NCBI GenBank assembly: GCA_913053915.1
Contig: CAJXGP010000071.1
Span: 1-8,022, forward strand
Direction of reading: 5' to 3'
Source of the DNA: an uncultured Ignavibacteriales bacterium
Lineage (GTDB): Bacteria; Bacteroidota; Ignavibacteria; Ignavibacteriales; Ignavibacteriaceae
Length of the DNA: 8,022 nucleotides
Shown here: one piece after another, positions 1-5,789 of the stretch
Layout of the letters: each line of letters begins with the position of its first letter
How positions within the stretch are numbered: the stretch's first letter is position 1
Program-made: the position numbers and the translations under genes
Notes under the pieces: model-generated
Told to the model about the DNA's origin: nothing
The model's input: the letters and a program-made list of their open reading frames with translations, nothing else
Database searches by the model: none

Positions 1-1109
1 CCGCTACTATGAACGGTGCAGCTTTCTTGGGCGTTGAAGTCGATAGGGAAAGAATTCAAAAAAGAATTAATACGGGTTATTTGGATTATCTTTCGGAAAA
101 TCTGGATGAAGCTTTAGACCTGGTATTGCAGGCGAAGAAAGAACAAAAGCCGTTATCGATAGGTTTAGTTGGAAACGCCGGAGAAATTCTTCCTAAAATA
201 TTAAATAAAAATATCATACCGGATATAGTAACCGATCAAACTTCCGCTCACGATACGCTAAACGGTTATGTACCGATGAATATGAGTTTCCAAGAAGCAC
301 TTCAGTTAAGGAAAGAAAATCCTCAAAAGTATATCAAGCTGACAAAACATACAATTACCAAACACGTTTATGCAATGCTTGAATTTATGAAAAAAGGTGC
401 AGTCACATTCGATTATGGAAATAATATCCGTGGTGAAGCAAAAGCAAACGGCGTTAATAATGCCTTTGAGATTCCGGGATTTGTGCCTGAGTTTATACGC
501 CATTTATTTTGTGACGGCAAGGGACCTTTTAGATGGGTAGCCCTATCCGGTGACCCACATGATATTTACGTGACTGATCAAGTAATAAAAGATACTTTCC
601 CTGAAAATAAATCTTTAATTAACTGGATTAATTTAGCCCGGGAAAAAGTTCATTTCCAAGGTCTTCCTGCCAGAATATGCTGGTTGGGATTTGGCGAACG
701 TGCTAAGATCGGTAAAATCTTCAATAATCTGGTGGCATCCGGTGATATCACTGCTCCGATTGTTATCGGGAGAGACCATCTCGACTGCGGCTCAGTTGCC
801 TCACCTAATAGAGAAACGGAGAATATGAAAGATGGGAGCGATGCTATTGCCGACTGGCCTATTTTGAATGCTTTGCTTAACTCTATCGGAGGCGCCGGTT
901 GGGTTGGAGGCGGCGTAGGTATCGGTAATTCAATCCATGCCGGTATGGTAATTGTCGCCGATGGTACTAAAGAAGCCGAGAAAAAACTTGAGAATGTTTT
1001 AAATTATGATCCCGGTCTTGGCATTGTGCGACATGCCGATGCCGGCTATTCCAAGGCTATTGAAAACGCCAAAAAATGGCATATTAAAATACCAATGCTT
1101 AATATTTGA
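1..1109 (+). CDS. hutU: Urocanate hydratase (urocanase), C-terminal part, cut by left edge
   Basis: Urocanase converts urocanate to 4-imidazolone-5-propionate in the cytoplasm, the second step of histidine degradation, using tightly bound NAD+ as an electrophile. The reading frame is open to the left edge, and the residues before the first internal Met (base 9) fit the conserved Ala-Thr preceding this region, so base 9 is not the true start. Counting from that Met, 366 residues are present; full-length family members are about 550, so roughly 185 are missing. Visible family motifs are DQTSAHD at residues 76-82, FDYGNN near 134-139, GPFRW followed by SGDP, and [12 protein letters not shown]. 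The Cys of the last motif (residue 224) corresponds to the conserved active-site cysteine. The Gly-rich [13 protein letters not shown] segment near the C-terminus is also present. The gene is probably co-transcribed with the dehydrogenase 11 bases downstream. Identification is firm. Confidence 0.97.
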   Translation, partial: ATMNGAAFLGVEVDRERIQKRINTGYLDYLSENLDEALDLVLQAKKEQKPLSIGLVGNAGEILPKILNKNIIPDIVTDQTSAHDTLNGYVPMNMSFQEALQLRKENPQKYIKLTKHTITKHVYAMLEFMKKGAVTFDYGNNIRGEAKANGVNNAFEIPGFVPEFIRHLFCDGKGPFRWVALSGDPHDIYVTDQVIKDTFPENKSLINWINLAREKVHFQGLPARICWLGFGERAKIGKIFNNLVASGDITAPIVIGRDHLDCGSVASPNRETENMKDGSDAIADWPILNALLNSIGGAGWVGGGVGIGNSIHAGMVIVADGTKEAEKKLENVLNYDPGLGIVRHADAGYSKAIENAKKWHIKIPMLNI

Positions 1110-1113
1110 AGGG
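1108..1113 (+). promoter_or_regulatory. Ribosome binding site deciding the serA start
   Basis: GAAGGG overlaps the hutU stop codon and sits 7 bases before the ATG at 1121. It favours this ATG over the in-frame TTG at 1106 and implies translation of serA from the hutU transcript. Confidence 0.6.
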
Positions 1114-1120
1114 ATTAATT

Positions 1121-2311
1121 ATGAATGTAAAAGTTTTAATAGCAGATAAATTTCCGGAACAATATATACAAGAATTAAAAGACCTGGATTTAGATATTAA
1201 TTATTCTCCAAAATTAGGAGAAAATGATCTGCCTGAAGCTGCAAAAGATATCGATATTCTTGTAGTTCGATCAACCGTTGTTAACGAGAAAACTATAAAT
1301 TTAGGTGGAAATTTAAATTTGATTATTAGAGCCGGATCGGGTGTTAATAACATAGATATTGCCGCAGCAAATAAAAAAGGCATTTATGTTGCCAATTGTC
1401 CGGGCATGAATTCTGTTGCCGTAGCCGAATTGACAATGGGTTTGATGATTTCGCTTGATCGCAGAATTCCTGATAACGTAATCGATTTTCGTAACGGTAA
1501 ATGGAATAAGGCTGGATATTCCAAAGCAGAAGGATTAAAAGGAAAAACTTTAGGAGTTATCGGTGTGGGAAATATCGGTAAGGAAGTTGCTAAACGTGCA
1601 CTTGCATTCGGCATGAATGTGTATGGAAAAGATATTTCCAGAATTAAAGGAGTTGCTATAAAAGATTTCTCCGAAATGGATAAACTGCTGCCTCTTTGTG
1701 ATATTGTAACCCTGCACCTTCCGACTACTCCTCAAACGAAAGGTCTTTTCAATAAAGAGATGTTCAATTATATGAAACCGAATTCGCTTCTAATCAATAC
1801 CGCAAGAGCTGATTTAATAGATGAAGATGCGATGATTGAGACTATAAAAAGTAAGAATATTAGAGTTGCACTCGACGTAATTAGAGATGAACCTGAGCAG
1901 AAATCCGGTGAAATTAAATCTAAACTGCAATCTATCCCTAATGTTTATGTTACTCATCATATCGGAGCTTCAACACAACAAGCCCAAAATGCCGTTGCCG
2001 CCGAAACTGTAAGGATAATTAAAGATTTTGTAATGAGTGGATTAATTGCTCACTGGGTTAATAGAGCTAAAATTAGTGCTACACACTATCAATTAGTAGT
2101 AAAACACTATGACAAACCGGGTGTATTAGCTTCGATATTAAACATTATTAGGGAAGCTAAAATAAACATCGAAGAAATAGAAAATATTATTTTTGAGGGT
2201 GGTGTTGTCGCTTGTTGTACTATGAAATTAAGAAATCCATTAAGCACCGAAATGTTAAAAGGGATAAAAGAAAACTCAAATGTTTTGAGTGTATCACATA
2301 TAGCTTTTTAA
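1121..2311 (+). CDS. serA: D-3-phosphoglycerate dehydrogenase (ACT-domain 2-hydroxyacid dehydrogenase)
   Basis: This 396-residue enzyme belongs to the NAD-dependent D-2-hydroxyacid dehydrogenases. It is most likely phosphoglycerate dehydrogenase, the first committed step of serine synthesis from 3-phosphoglycerate. The substrate-domain segment LVVRST has Arg50. The Rossmann motif GVGNIG lies at residues 148-153. The catalytic triad is visible as Arg229 (NTARADLID), Glu257 (DEPE) and His280 (HHIGAS). From about residue 320 a short ACT domain follows (KPGVLASIL and onwards), the usual serine-sensing or regulatory module. There is no extra intervening (ASB) domain, so this is the short ACT-bearing form. 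The ATG at 1121 was chosen because GAAGGG lies 7 bases upstream; an upstream in-frame TTG at 1106 would overlap hutU and lacks support. The Arg-Ser-Thr-Val substrate loop lacks the Lys/Arg often found next to it, so another 2-hydroxyacid substrate is possible. Confidence 0.9.
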   Translation: MNVKVLIADKFPEQYIQELKDLDLDINYSPKLGENDLPEAAKDIDILVVRSTVVNEKTINLGGNLNLIIRAGSGVNNIDIAAANKKGIYVANCPGMNSVAVAELTMGLMISLDRRIPDNVIDFRNGKWNKAGYSKAEGLKGKTLGVIGVGNIGKEVAKRALAFGMNVYGKDISRIKGVAIKDFSEMDKLLPLCDIVTLHLPTTPQTKGLFNKEMFNYMKPNSLLINTARADLIDEDAMIETIKSKNIRVALDVIRDEPEQKSGEIKSKLQSIPNVYVTHHIGASTQQAQNAVAAETVRIIKDFVMSGLIAHWVNRAKISATHYQLVVKHYDKPGVLASILNIIREAKINIEEIENIIFEGGVVACCTMKLRNPLSTEMLKGIKENSNVLSVSHIAF

Positions 2312-2319
2312 GCTCCGTC

Positions 2320-2333
2320 AGAATCGAGATTCT
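2320..2333. terminator. Short hairpin just after serA
   Basis: AGAATC and GATTCT are perfect inverted arms around two bases, or five base pairs with a CGAG tetraloop. The hairpin lies 8 bases after the serA stop. Only a poor T-rich tail (TTGTTAAT) follows, so termination is uncertain; it may instead protect the 3' end. Confidence 0.3.
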
Positions 2334-2364
2334 TTGTTAATAGAGATCTATTTGATTTTATGAG

Positions 2365-2496
2365 AGTTCGCTTTAAAAGGCTGTTAATCTCGTATCAAGC
2401 GACGAATTGACGTGGAACTTTTTTTATTTTGAGTTAAATTGTAAGAACCGTCCACTTACAATAACAAATATAAAAAACACATTTTTAGAGCGAACT
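2365..2496. repeat. 132-bp gene-free block bounded by 14-bp inverted repeats
   Basis: The left end AGTTCGCTTTAAAA (2365-2378) is complementary to the right end TTTTAGAGCGAACT (2483-2496) at 13 of 14 positions. The block fills most of the convergent spacer between serA and the MqnA-like gene and holds no credible ORF. It contains a second perfect inverted repeat (2438-2462) and a seven-T run near 2419-2425. The shape resembles a small non-autonomous element (MITE-like) or a long structured RNA/terminator. No clear target-site duplication was seen at the ends, so a transposon origin is inference only. Confidence 0.45.
2438..2462. terminator. Perfect 8-bp hairpin between convergent genes
   Basis: ATTGTAAG (2438-2445) and CTTACAAT (2455-2462) are perfect inverted arms around a 9-base loop. 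Its place between two converging genes would suit a bidirectional terminator, but neither strand has a long T run directly after the stem. It may simply be part of the surrounding inverted-repeat block. Confidence 0.35.
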
Positions 2497-2502
2497 TGTA
2501 AA

Positions 2503-3261
2503 TTAAACAAATTTTACTTCTATTATTTCATGAATAACCCCGTGATAATAAGGTAACCTTAATAGCTGTTTTGTTCCTTCAATATCCTTATCGTCAAATT
2601 CACAAACAAAAGAAGAAATATTATCTTTAACATATTCTTTAGCTGGACTGGAAAGATATTGAACAAAATTATTATTTTCCACGTTTGAATAAACAGTTGA
2701 ACTTATTCCTTTTATTTCTTTGTTAAAATTATCTATTAACGAACCATCAACCGAAGCTAATAAATAATTTACAAACGGATATGAAAGCAACTCAACCATT
2801 TCCTCTGCCAAAGAAATACCAACCTTGTAAGCATCTTCTTGAAAATTTACATCTCCCGAAATTAAAGTATTCTTTCCTTTTAAATCTAGATTATCGGTTA
2901 CAATGTGAACTTCAATATCGGTGGCATAAATCTCTTTGAAAAATATTTTACTTAATATTACCTCCAACGATGAAATATCGCCCAACAAGTATAAATCTTT
3001 AGGCTTATTCTCATTACCAAAATAATATAGATACGTATTACATAATGATTCTTCAAATGATATTCCGAAAGAATGCGAAACAAATAATTCTTTATGTTGA
3101 ATTAAATCCGTTGTCGGTATTAAACCAACAGACTTTTGATCTTCTTTTAATCTAGGGGCTATTAATGAACCCGGAAGAAATTTCACATTTTTTCTAAACT
3201 CAACAGGCAAACTCCCTATAATAATTTTTGTAAATATATTTTCAGGGAAAAAGTACGTCAT
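2503..3261 (-). CDS. Divergent MqnA/MqnD-like (menaquinone-biosynthesis family) protein
   Basis: This 252-residue protein has no signal peptide or membrane segment. I do not recognise it as a named gene, but several segments resemble the MqnA/MqnD family, whose periplasmic-binding-protein fold catalyses early futalosine-pathway steps of menaquinone synthesis. VGLIPTTDLI (45-54) matches the family's 'hGLIPhh-hh' strand. ISGD (135-138) followed by ISLAEEMVELLSYPFV (149-164) resembles the 'IGD..DLGEEWKELTGLPFV' region. The C-terminus, with YVKDNIS, a hydrophobic/acidic helix, then GTKQLLRLPYYHGVI, resembles the family ending 'hGL..F...A...GLI'. The N-terminal 'YLN..P' substrate motif of MqnA is not visible, and overall length is slightly short. 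It may therefore be an inactive or repurposed relative. It stands alone, convergent to serA, downstream of rplS, with its own promoter-like sequence and no obvious SD. Function unproven. Confidence 0.5.
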   Translation of the reverse strand: MTYFFPENIFTKIIIGSLPVEFRKNVKFLPGSLIAPRLKEDQKSVGLIPTTDLIQHKELFVSHSFGISFEESLCNTYLYYFGNENKPKDLYLLGDISSLEVILSKIFFKEIYATDIEVHIVTDNLDLKGKNTLISGDVNFQEDAYKVGISLAEEMVELLSYPFVNYLLASVDGSLIDNFNKEIKGISSTVYSNVENNNFVQYLSSPAKEYVKDNISSFVCEFDDKDIEGTKQLLRLPYYHGVIHEIIEVKFV

Positions 3262-3309
3262 AACAATTAAGTGATTTCAAAACTCCCGACTTATCGTAAA
3301 TTAAACTGT

Positions 3310-3324
3310 CCCGGTTTTCCCGGT
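3310..3324 (-). repeat. CCCGGT direct repeat / CCGG hairpin at predicted mRNA 5' end
   Basis: CCCGGT occurs at 3310-3315 and again at 3319-3324, separated by TTT. Because CCGG is self-complementary, the minus-strand RNA can fold a 4-bp GC stem with a GAAAA loop just after the predicted start site. It stands out as a GC island in an AT-rich spacer and could stabilise the 5' end or act as an operator. Confidence 0.35.
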
Positions 3325-3332
3325 GTATCGCA

Positions 3333-3362
3333 ATTATATCTCAAAATCATTATTTCAGTCAT
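3333..3362 (-). promoter_or_regulatory. Sigma70-like promoter for the MqnA-like gene
   Basis: Read on the minus strand, TATAAT (3333-3338) is a consensus -10. ATGACT (3357-3362, spacing 18) is a 4-of-6 match to the -35. Transcription would start near 3326, giving a leader of about 65 bases before the ATG at 3261. No good SD precedes that ATG. Confidence 0.5.
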
Positions 3363-3457
3363 TCTAAAAAGCAAAACAACGTAAGAACTTTTTAAAATTA
3401 GTTTATATTAAAGATTTCTTACATGCGCTCCAACTGACAAACAGCTTTGAAACAGCC

Positions 3458-3483
3458 TCAGTAAATCAATACGAATTTACTGA
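3458..3483 (-). terminator. 9-bp hairpin directly after rplS (end of ribosomal operon)
   Basis: TCAGTAAAT (3458-3466) and ATTTACTGA (3475-3483) are perfect inverted arms around an 8-base loop, 5 bases past the rplS stop on the minus strand. The position fits an operon-end structure. The bases after it (GGCTGTTTC) are not a U tract, so it is not a textbook intrinsic terminator and could instead block 3' exonucleases. Confidence 0.45.
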
Positions 3484-3488
3484 AAAGA

Positions 3489-3830
3489 TTAATTCTTGGT
3501 TTTAATCCTAGCAGCTTTACCGGAGAGATTTCTCAAATAGTAAAGCTTTGCTCTTCTCACATCACCTCGTTTTAATAATTCTATTTTAGCAATCTTAGGT
3601 GAATTAAACGGAAAAATTCTTTCTACACCAACACCTCCGGAAATTTTTCTAACTGTAAAAGTTTTATTTGTTCCCGCTCCCCTGATGCTGATAACATCGC
3701 CTTCAAAAGGTTGAATTCTCTCCTTATCACCTTCAATAACCCTCACATGTATACGGACATGATCCCCGGGATTAAAATCAGGTAAGTCCGTTCTTTTCTG
3801 TCCAGGTAATATATTATTTATGTCAATCAT
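3489..3830 (-). CDS. rplS: 50S ribosomal protein L19
   Basis: L19 sits at the 30S-50S interface of the ribosome and contributes to an intersubunit bridge. The 113-residue product matches the usual length of about 115. Family signatures run along it: [20 protein letters not shown] (19-38), then [28 protein letters not shown] (58-74), and the basic tail RRAKLYYLR and GKAARIK. An in-frame GTG at 3842 would add four residues and overlap the trmD stop. I chose the ATG at 3830 because GGAG lies 6 bases upstream. It is the last gene of the ffh-to-rplS operon, 11 bases after trmD, and is followed by a strong hairpin. Confidence 0.97.
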   Translation of the reverse strand: MIDINNILPGQKRTDLPDFNPGDHVRIHVRVIEGDKERIQPFEGDVISIRGAGTNKTFTVRKISGGVGVERIFPFNSPKIAKIELLKRGDVRRAKLYYLRNLSGKAARIKTKN

Positions 3831-3836
3831 GATATT

Positions 3837-3840
3837 CTCC
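3837..3840 (-). promoter_or_regulatory. Ribosome binding site deciding the rplS start
   Basis: On the minus strand GGAG(AA) precedes the ATG at 3830 by 6 bases. The alternative GTG at 3842 falls immediately before this GGAG and has no SD of its own, so the ATG is preferred. Confidence 0.65.
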
Positions 3841-3841
3841 A

Positions 3842-4516
3842 CTAATTATTATAATTTCTCCATTGTTCAGTTAGTTTGTGCGACTGTTCTTCTTTCCATT
3901 TTTTAATTTTTTTTTCATCACCGGAAAGTAAAACATCAGGCACCTTCATTTCCCGGAATTCAGCCGGTCTGGTATAATATGGAGCTTCTATTATTTCACC
4001 ATCCTGAAAAGAATCTTCAAGCGCAGATTCACTATCATTCAGGACGCCGGGTATTAAACGAACTACCGCGTCAATAATTATTAAAGCAGGAAGTTCTCCA
4101 CCCGTTAATACATAGTTGCCGATCGATATTTCATCGGTAGCAAATTTTTGCCTAACTCTGTCATCAATTTCTTTGTAATGACCCGCTACAAATAACAAAT
4201 TCCCGGCAAGAGAAAGACCGTTAGCTGTTTTTTGATTAAGTATTTTACCTTTAGGGGTAGTAAATATTATATGATCATACTTTATTTTTTGCTGAAGTTT
4301 TTCGATACATTCAAAAAACGGTTCAGGCTTCAATATCATACCGGCTCCGCCCCCGAAAGGTTTATCATCAATTTGCTTATGCCTATTAAAAGCATAATCT
4401 CTCAAATTATGAATTTTAATTATCACTTTTCCCTTGCTCTGTGCTCTTTTTAAAATACTAGTATTTAGCGGGCTGTAGAGCAAATCGGGGACTGCGGAAA
4501 TTATATCAATCCTCAT
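3842..4516 (-). CDS. trmD: tRNA (guanine-N1)-methyltransferase TrmD
   Basis: TrmD methylates G37 of tRNAs at N1 with S-adenosylmethionine, preventing +1 frameshifting; it is essential in most bacteria. The protein is a SPOUT-class knotted dimer. From the chosen start it is 224 residues. FGGGAGM (54-60) is the conserved glycine-rich loop. GHYKEIDDR (112-120) and [15 protein letters not shown] (131-145) form the trefoil-knot SAM site. Asp168 in EDSF corresponds to the catalytic aspartate, and YTRP (181-184) follows as in the family. Three in-frame ATGs cluster at 4525, 4519 and 4516. I chose 4516 because the family begins Met-Arg-Ile-Asp-Ile. All three lie inside the end of rimM, so translation is probably coupled. 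The true start could be up to three residues earlier. Confidence 0.97.
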   Translation of the reverse strand: MRIDIISAVPDLLYSPLNTSILKRAQSKGKVIIKIHNLRDYAFNRHKQIDDKPFGGGAGMILKPEPFFECIEKLQQKIKYDHIIFTTPKGKILNQKTANGLSLAGNLLFVAGHYKEIDDRVRQKFATDEISIGNYVLTGGELPALIIIDAVVRLIPGVLNDSESALEDSFQDGEIIEAPYYTRPAEFREMKVPDVLLSGDEKKIKKWKEEQSHKLTEQWRNYNN

Positions 4517-5024
4517 CATTCTCATAAAAATTATCGCCGGGTGTAAGAATTAAAACTTTTTTGTAAGGATCAAAACTTTTAATAAACTCCGAAACTGCAG
4601 GGAGTAATAATTCTCTACCGGATTTACTCTCTATTGCATAAACATCATTTGCAGGATATTTCAACACATCTTTTAAAATTCCTATTTCCACATCATTTCT
4701 AAATACCTTGCTTCCGACCAAATCATGAACGAAATGGTAATCCTCCGGAAGTTGAACAAGATTTTTTCCGTTTATAAAGATCTCTTTATCCACTAAAAAA
4801 GCCGCATCCTGAGCACTATCAAAATTTTTAAACTTTAGCGCTAAATAATCTTTACGTTTAATTGCTTTCTGAACAACAAACTTTTTTTTACTTCCCCAAA
4901 AATCCAAATAAACTTTTACCAAATCAAAAAACCTATCAGGAAAATCCGAGTAAGATTTTATACGAACAAATCCGTTCTTTCCGTAAATCGAAATAATCTT
5001 GGCAATTAAAAAGTATTCTTTCAC
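4506..5024 (-). CDS. rimM: Ribosome maturation factor RimM
   Basis: RimM helps 16S rRNA processing and assembly of the 30S head, and binds S19. The 172-residue product begins FLIAKIISIYGKNGFVRIKS, matching the family's 'hGkIhgthGlkGeVrV' start. SDFPDRF (21-27) then follows. An N-terminal RimM beta-barrel (about 5-85) leads into a PRC-barrel-like C-terminal half (about 93-165) with YHFVHDLVGSKVF, then a DVYAIES and LLLPAV stretch. The start is GTG at 5024; no SD is visible in the 21-base spacer after khpA. Initiation probably relies on coupling or an A/T-rich leader. The 3' end overlaps trmD. The sequence is Lys/Phe/Asp-rich and rather divergent, but position and motifs make the assignment secure. 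Confidence 0.93.
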   Translation of the reverse strand: MKEYFLIAKIISIYGKNGFVRIKSYSDFPDRFFDLVKVYLDFWGSKKKFVVQKAIKRKDYLALKFKNFDSAQDAAFLVDKEIFINGKNLVQLPEDYHFVHDLVGSKVFRNDVEIGILKDVLKYPANDVYAIESKSGRELLLPAVSEFIKSFDPYKKVLILTPGDNFYENDED

Positions 5025-5045
5025 AAAGTAAAAAAAATTATACTA

Positions 5046-5279
5046 TTAGTCTAATATTTCAAGTATTGCTCTTTTACCCTCTTTTGCTGCAACCGCAGTC
5101 AATAGAGTTCTCATAGCTTGAGCAGTTTTTCCTTGTTTGCCGATAACCTTTCCAACGTCATCCGCTTGTACTTTTAAGGAAAGTATAACCTTATTTTCTT
5201 CAGTAATTTTTTCTTCGATGACAACATTATCAGGACTATCCACCAAATGTTTTACGATAAATTCAATGAACTCTTTCAT
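5046..5279 (-). CDS. khpA: KH-domain RNA-binding protein KhpA
   Basis: This 77-residue protein is a single KH domain of the KhpA (YlqC) family, an RNA-binding partner of KhpB (Jag/EloR) where both occur. The hallmark GxxG loop is seen as GKQG (47-50) within VGKVIGKQGKTAQAMRTLL, followed by the family's A..G.RA.LEILD ending. Its place between rpsP and rimM is the usual one in many bacteria and supports a role in RNA or ribosome biology. An SD-like AAGGAGA (5289-5295) lies 9 bases before the ATG. The 76-base gap after rpsP is the largest within the operon and could hold a secondary promoter, though none is convincing. Confidence 0.93.
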   Translation of the reverse strand: MKEFIEFIVKHLVDSPDNVVIEEKITEENKVILSLKVQADDVGKVIGKQGKTAQAMRTLLTAVAAKEGKRAILEILD

Positions 5280-5355
5280 AGAAAGAAATCTCCTTTATTT
5301 AGAGTAAGGGAGCTTTAGAAATAATATACAGAAAAAATGCTGAGGAAAGAAAGCC

Positions 5356-5763
5356 TTATTTTTCTTCCTTTTCCCCTGAATCTTCGCCAGAAGCAGCGCC
5401 CTTTACTTCTGCTGTACTCTTTTCATTTATTTCAATCTTCGCTTGGTGTAAGTTTTCCCAGTTTTCCAACCCTTGTTTTATTTCTTCTTCCGATAAGCCT
5501 TTACGAATAAGCTCTCTTTTTAAGATGATACCTTTTTGCCTTAATAAGCTTTTCACAGTATTCGTTGGTTGAGCACCTTTGTCTAGCCAATACAATGCTC
5601 TATCTTCTTTAATTTCAACTATCGACGGATCGGTTAAAGGATTATATAAACCAATAGACTCAATAAATTTTCCATCTCTAGGCGATCGGGCATCAGCAGC
5701 AACTACTTTATATATCGGTTGCTTTTTTTTACCCATTCTTCTTAATCTTAACTTAACAGCCAA
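5356..5763 (-). CDS. rpsP: 30S ribosomal protein S16, with extended acidic tail
   Basis: S16 binds 16S rRNA and is an assembly protein of the 30S body. [16 protein letters not shown] (1-16), [18 protein letters not shown] (18-35), IGLYNPL (37-43) and the A..WL.KGAQPT.TV region (57-70) are diagnostic. At 135 residues it is about 50 longer than the minimal protein. The extra part is a charged stretch rich in Glu, Lys and Ala that ends [10 protein letters not shown]. Long S16 tails are common in Bacteroidota and relatives, which is one clue to the organism. The start is TTG at 5763, fixed by the family N-terminus and by a very strong SD (AGGAGGTT) 8 bases upstream. It follows ffh by 26 bases. 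Confidence 0.97.
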   Translation of the reverse strand: MAVKLRLRRMGKKKQPIYKVVAADARSPRDGKFIESIGLYNPLTDPSIVEIKEDRALYWLDKGAQPTNTVKSLLRQKGIILKRELIRKGLSEEEIKQGLENWENLHQAKIEINEKSTAEVKGAASGEDSGEKEEK

Positions 5764-5771
5764 GTTATTTT

Positions 5772-5779
5772 AACCTCCT
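5772..5779 (-). promoter_or_regulatory. Strong SD in front of the TTG start of rpsP
   Basis: The minus-strand sequence AGGAGGTT is an almost ideal anti-SD match, 8 bases from the TTG at 5763. It is the best SD in the operon and probably compensates for the rare start codon. Confidence 0.75.
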
Positions 5780-5789
5780 AATTATATTA

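Noticed and set aside
306..503. 65-codon minus-strand ORF inside hutU
   Set aside because: It lies fully antisense to conserved urocanase sequence, is Cys/Phe-rich and resembles no family; it is a shadow frame.
1106..1120. TTG start for serA, five codons upstream
   Set aside because: It overlaps the hutU end, has no SD, and the family N-terminus fits the ATG at 1121 better.
1201..1735. Three minus-strand ORFs of 60 to 76 codons inside serA
   Set aside because: All are antisense to the conserved NAD-binding domain, overlap one another and lack ribosome binding sites.
2438..2462. Insertion-sequence terminal repeat
   Set aside because: No transposase gene or remnant is nearby and the sequence does not match an IS end I know with certainty.
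2312..2502. Possible small RNA gene or tRNA in the convergent spacer
   Set aside because: No tRNA cloverleaf or T-arm sequence was found; only inverted repeats can be supported.
3262..3488. Riboswitch before the MqnA-like gene
   Set aside because: The leader of about 65 bases is too short and matches no riboswitch consensus I recognise; only a small CCGG hairpin is visible.
4232..4453. 73-codon plus-strand ORF inside trmD
   Set aside because: Antisense to conserved TrmD motifs and with no family likeness.
5579..5773. 64-codon plus-strand ORF opposite rpsP
   Set aside because: Antisense to the conserved S16 core; no support of its own.
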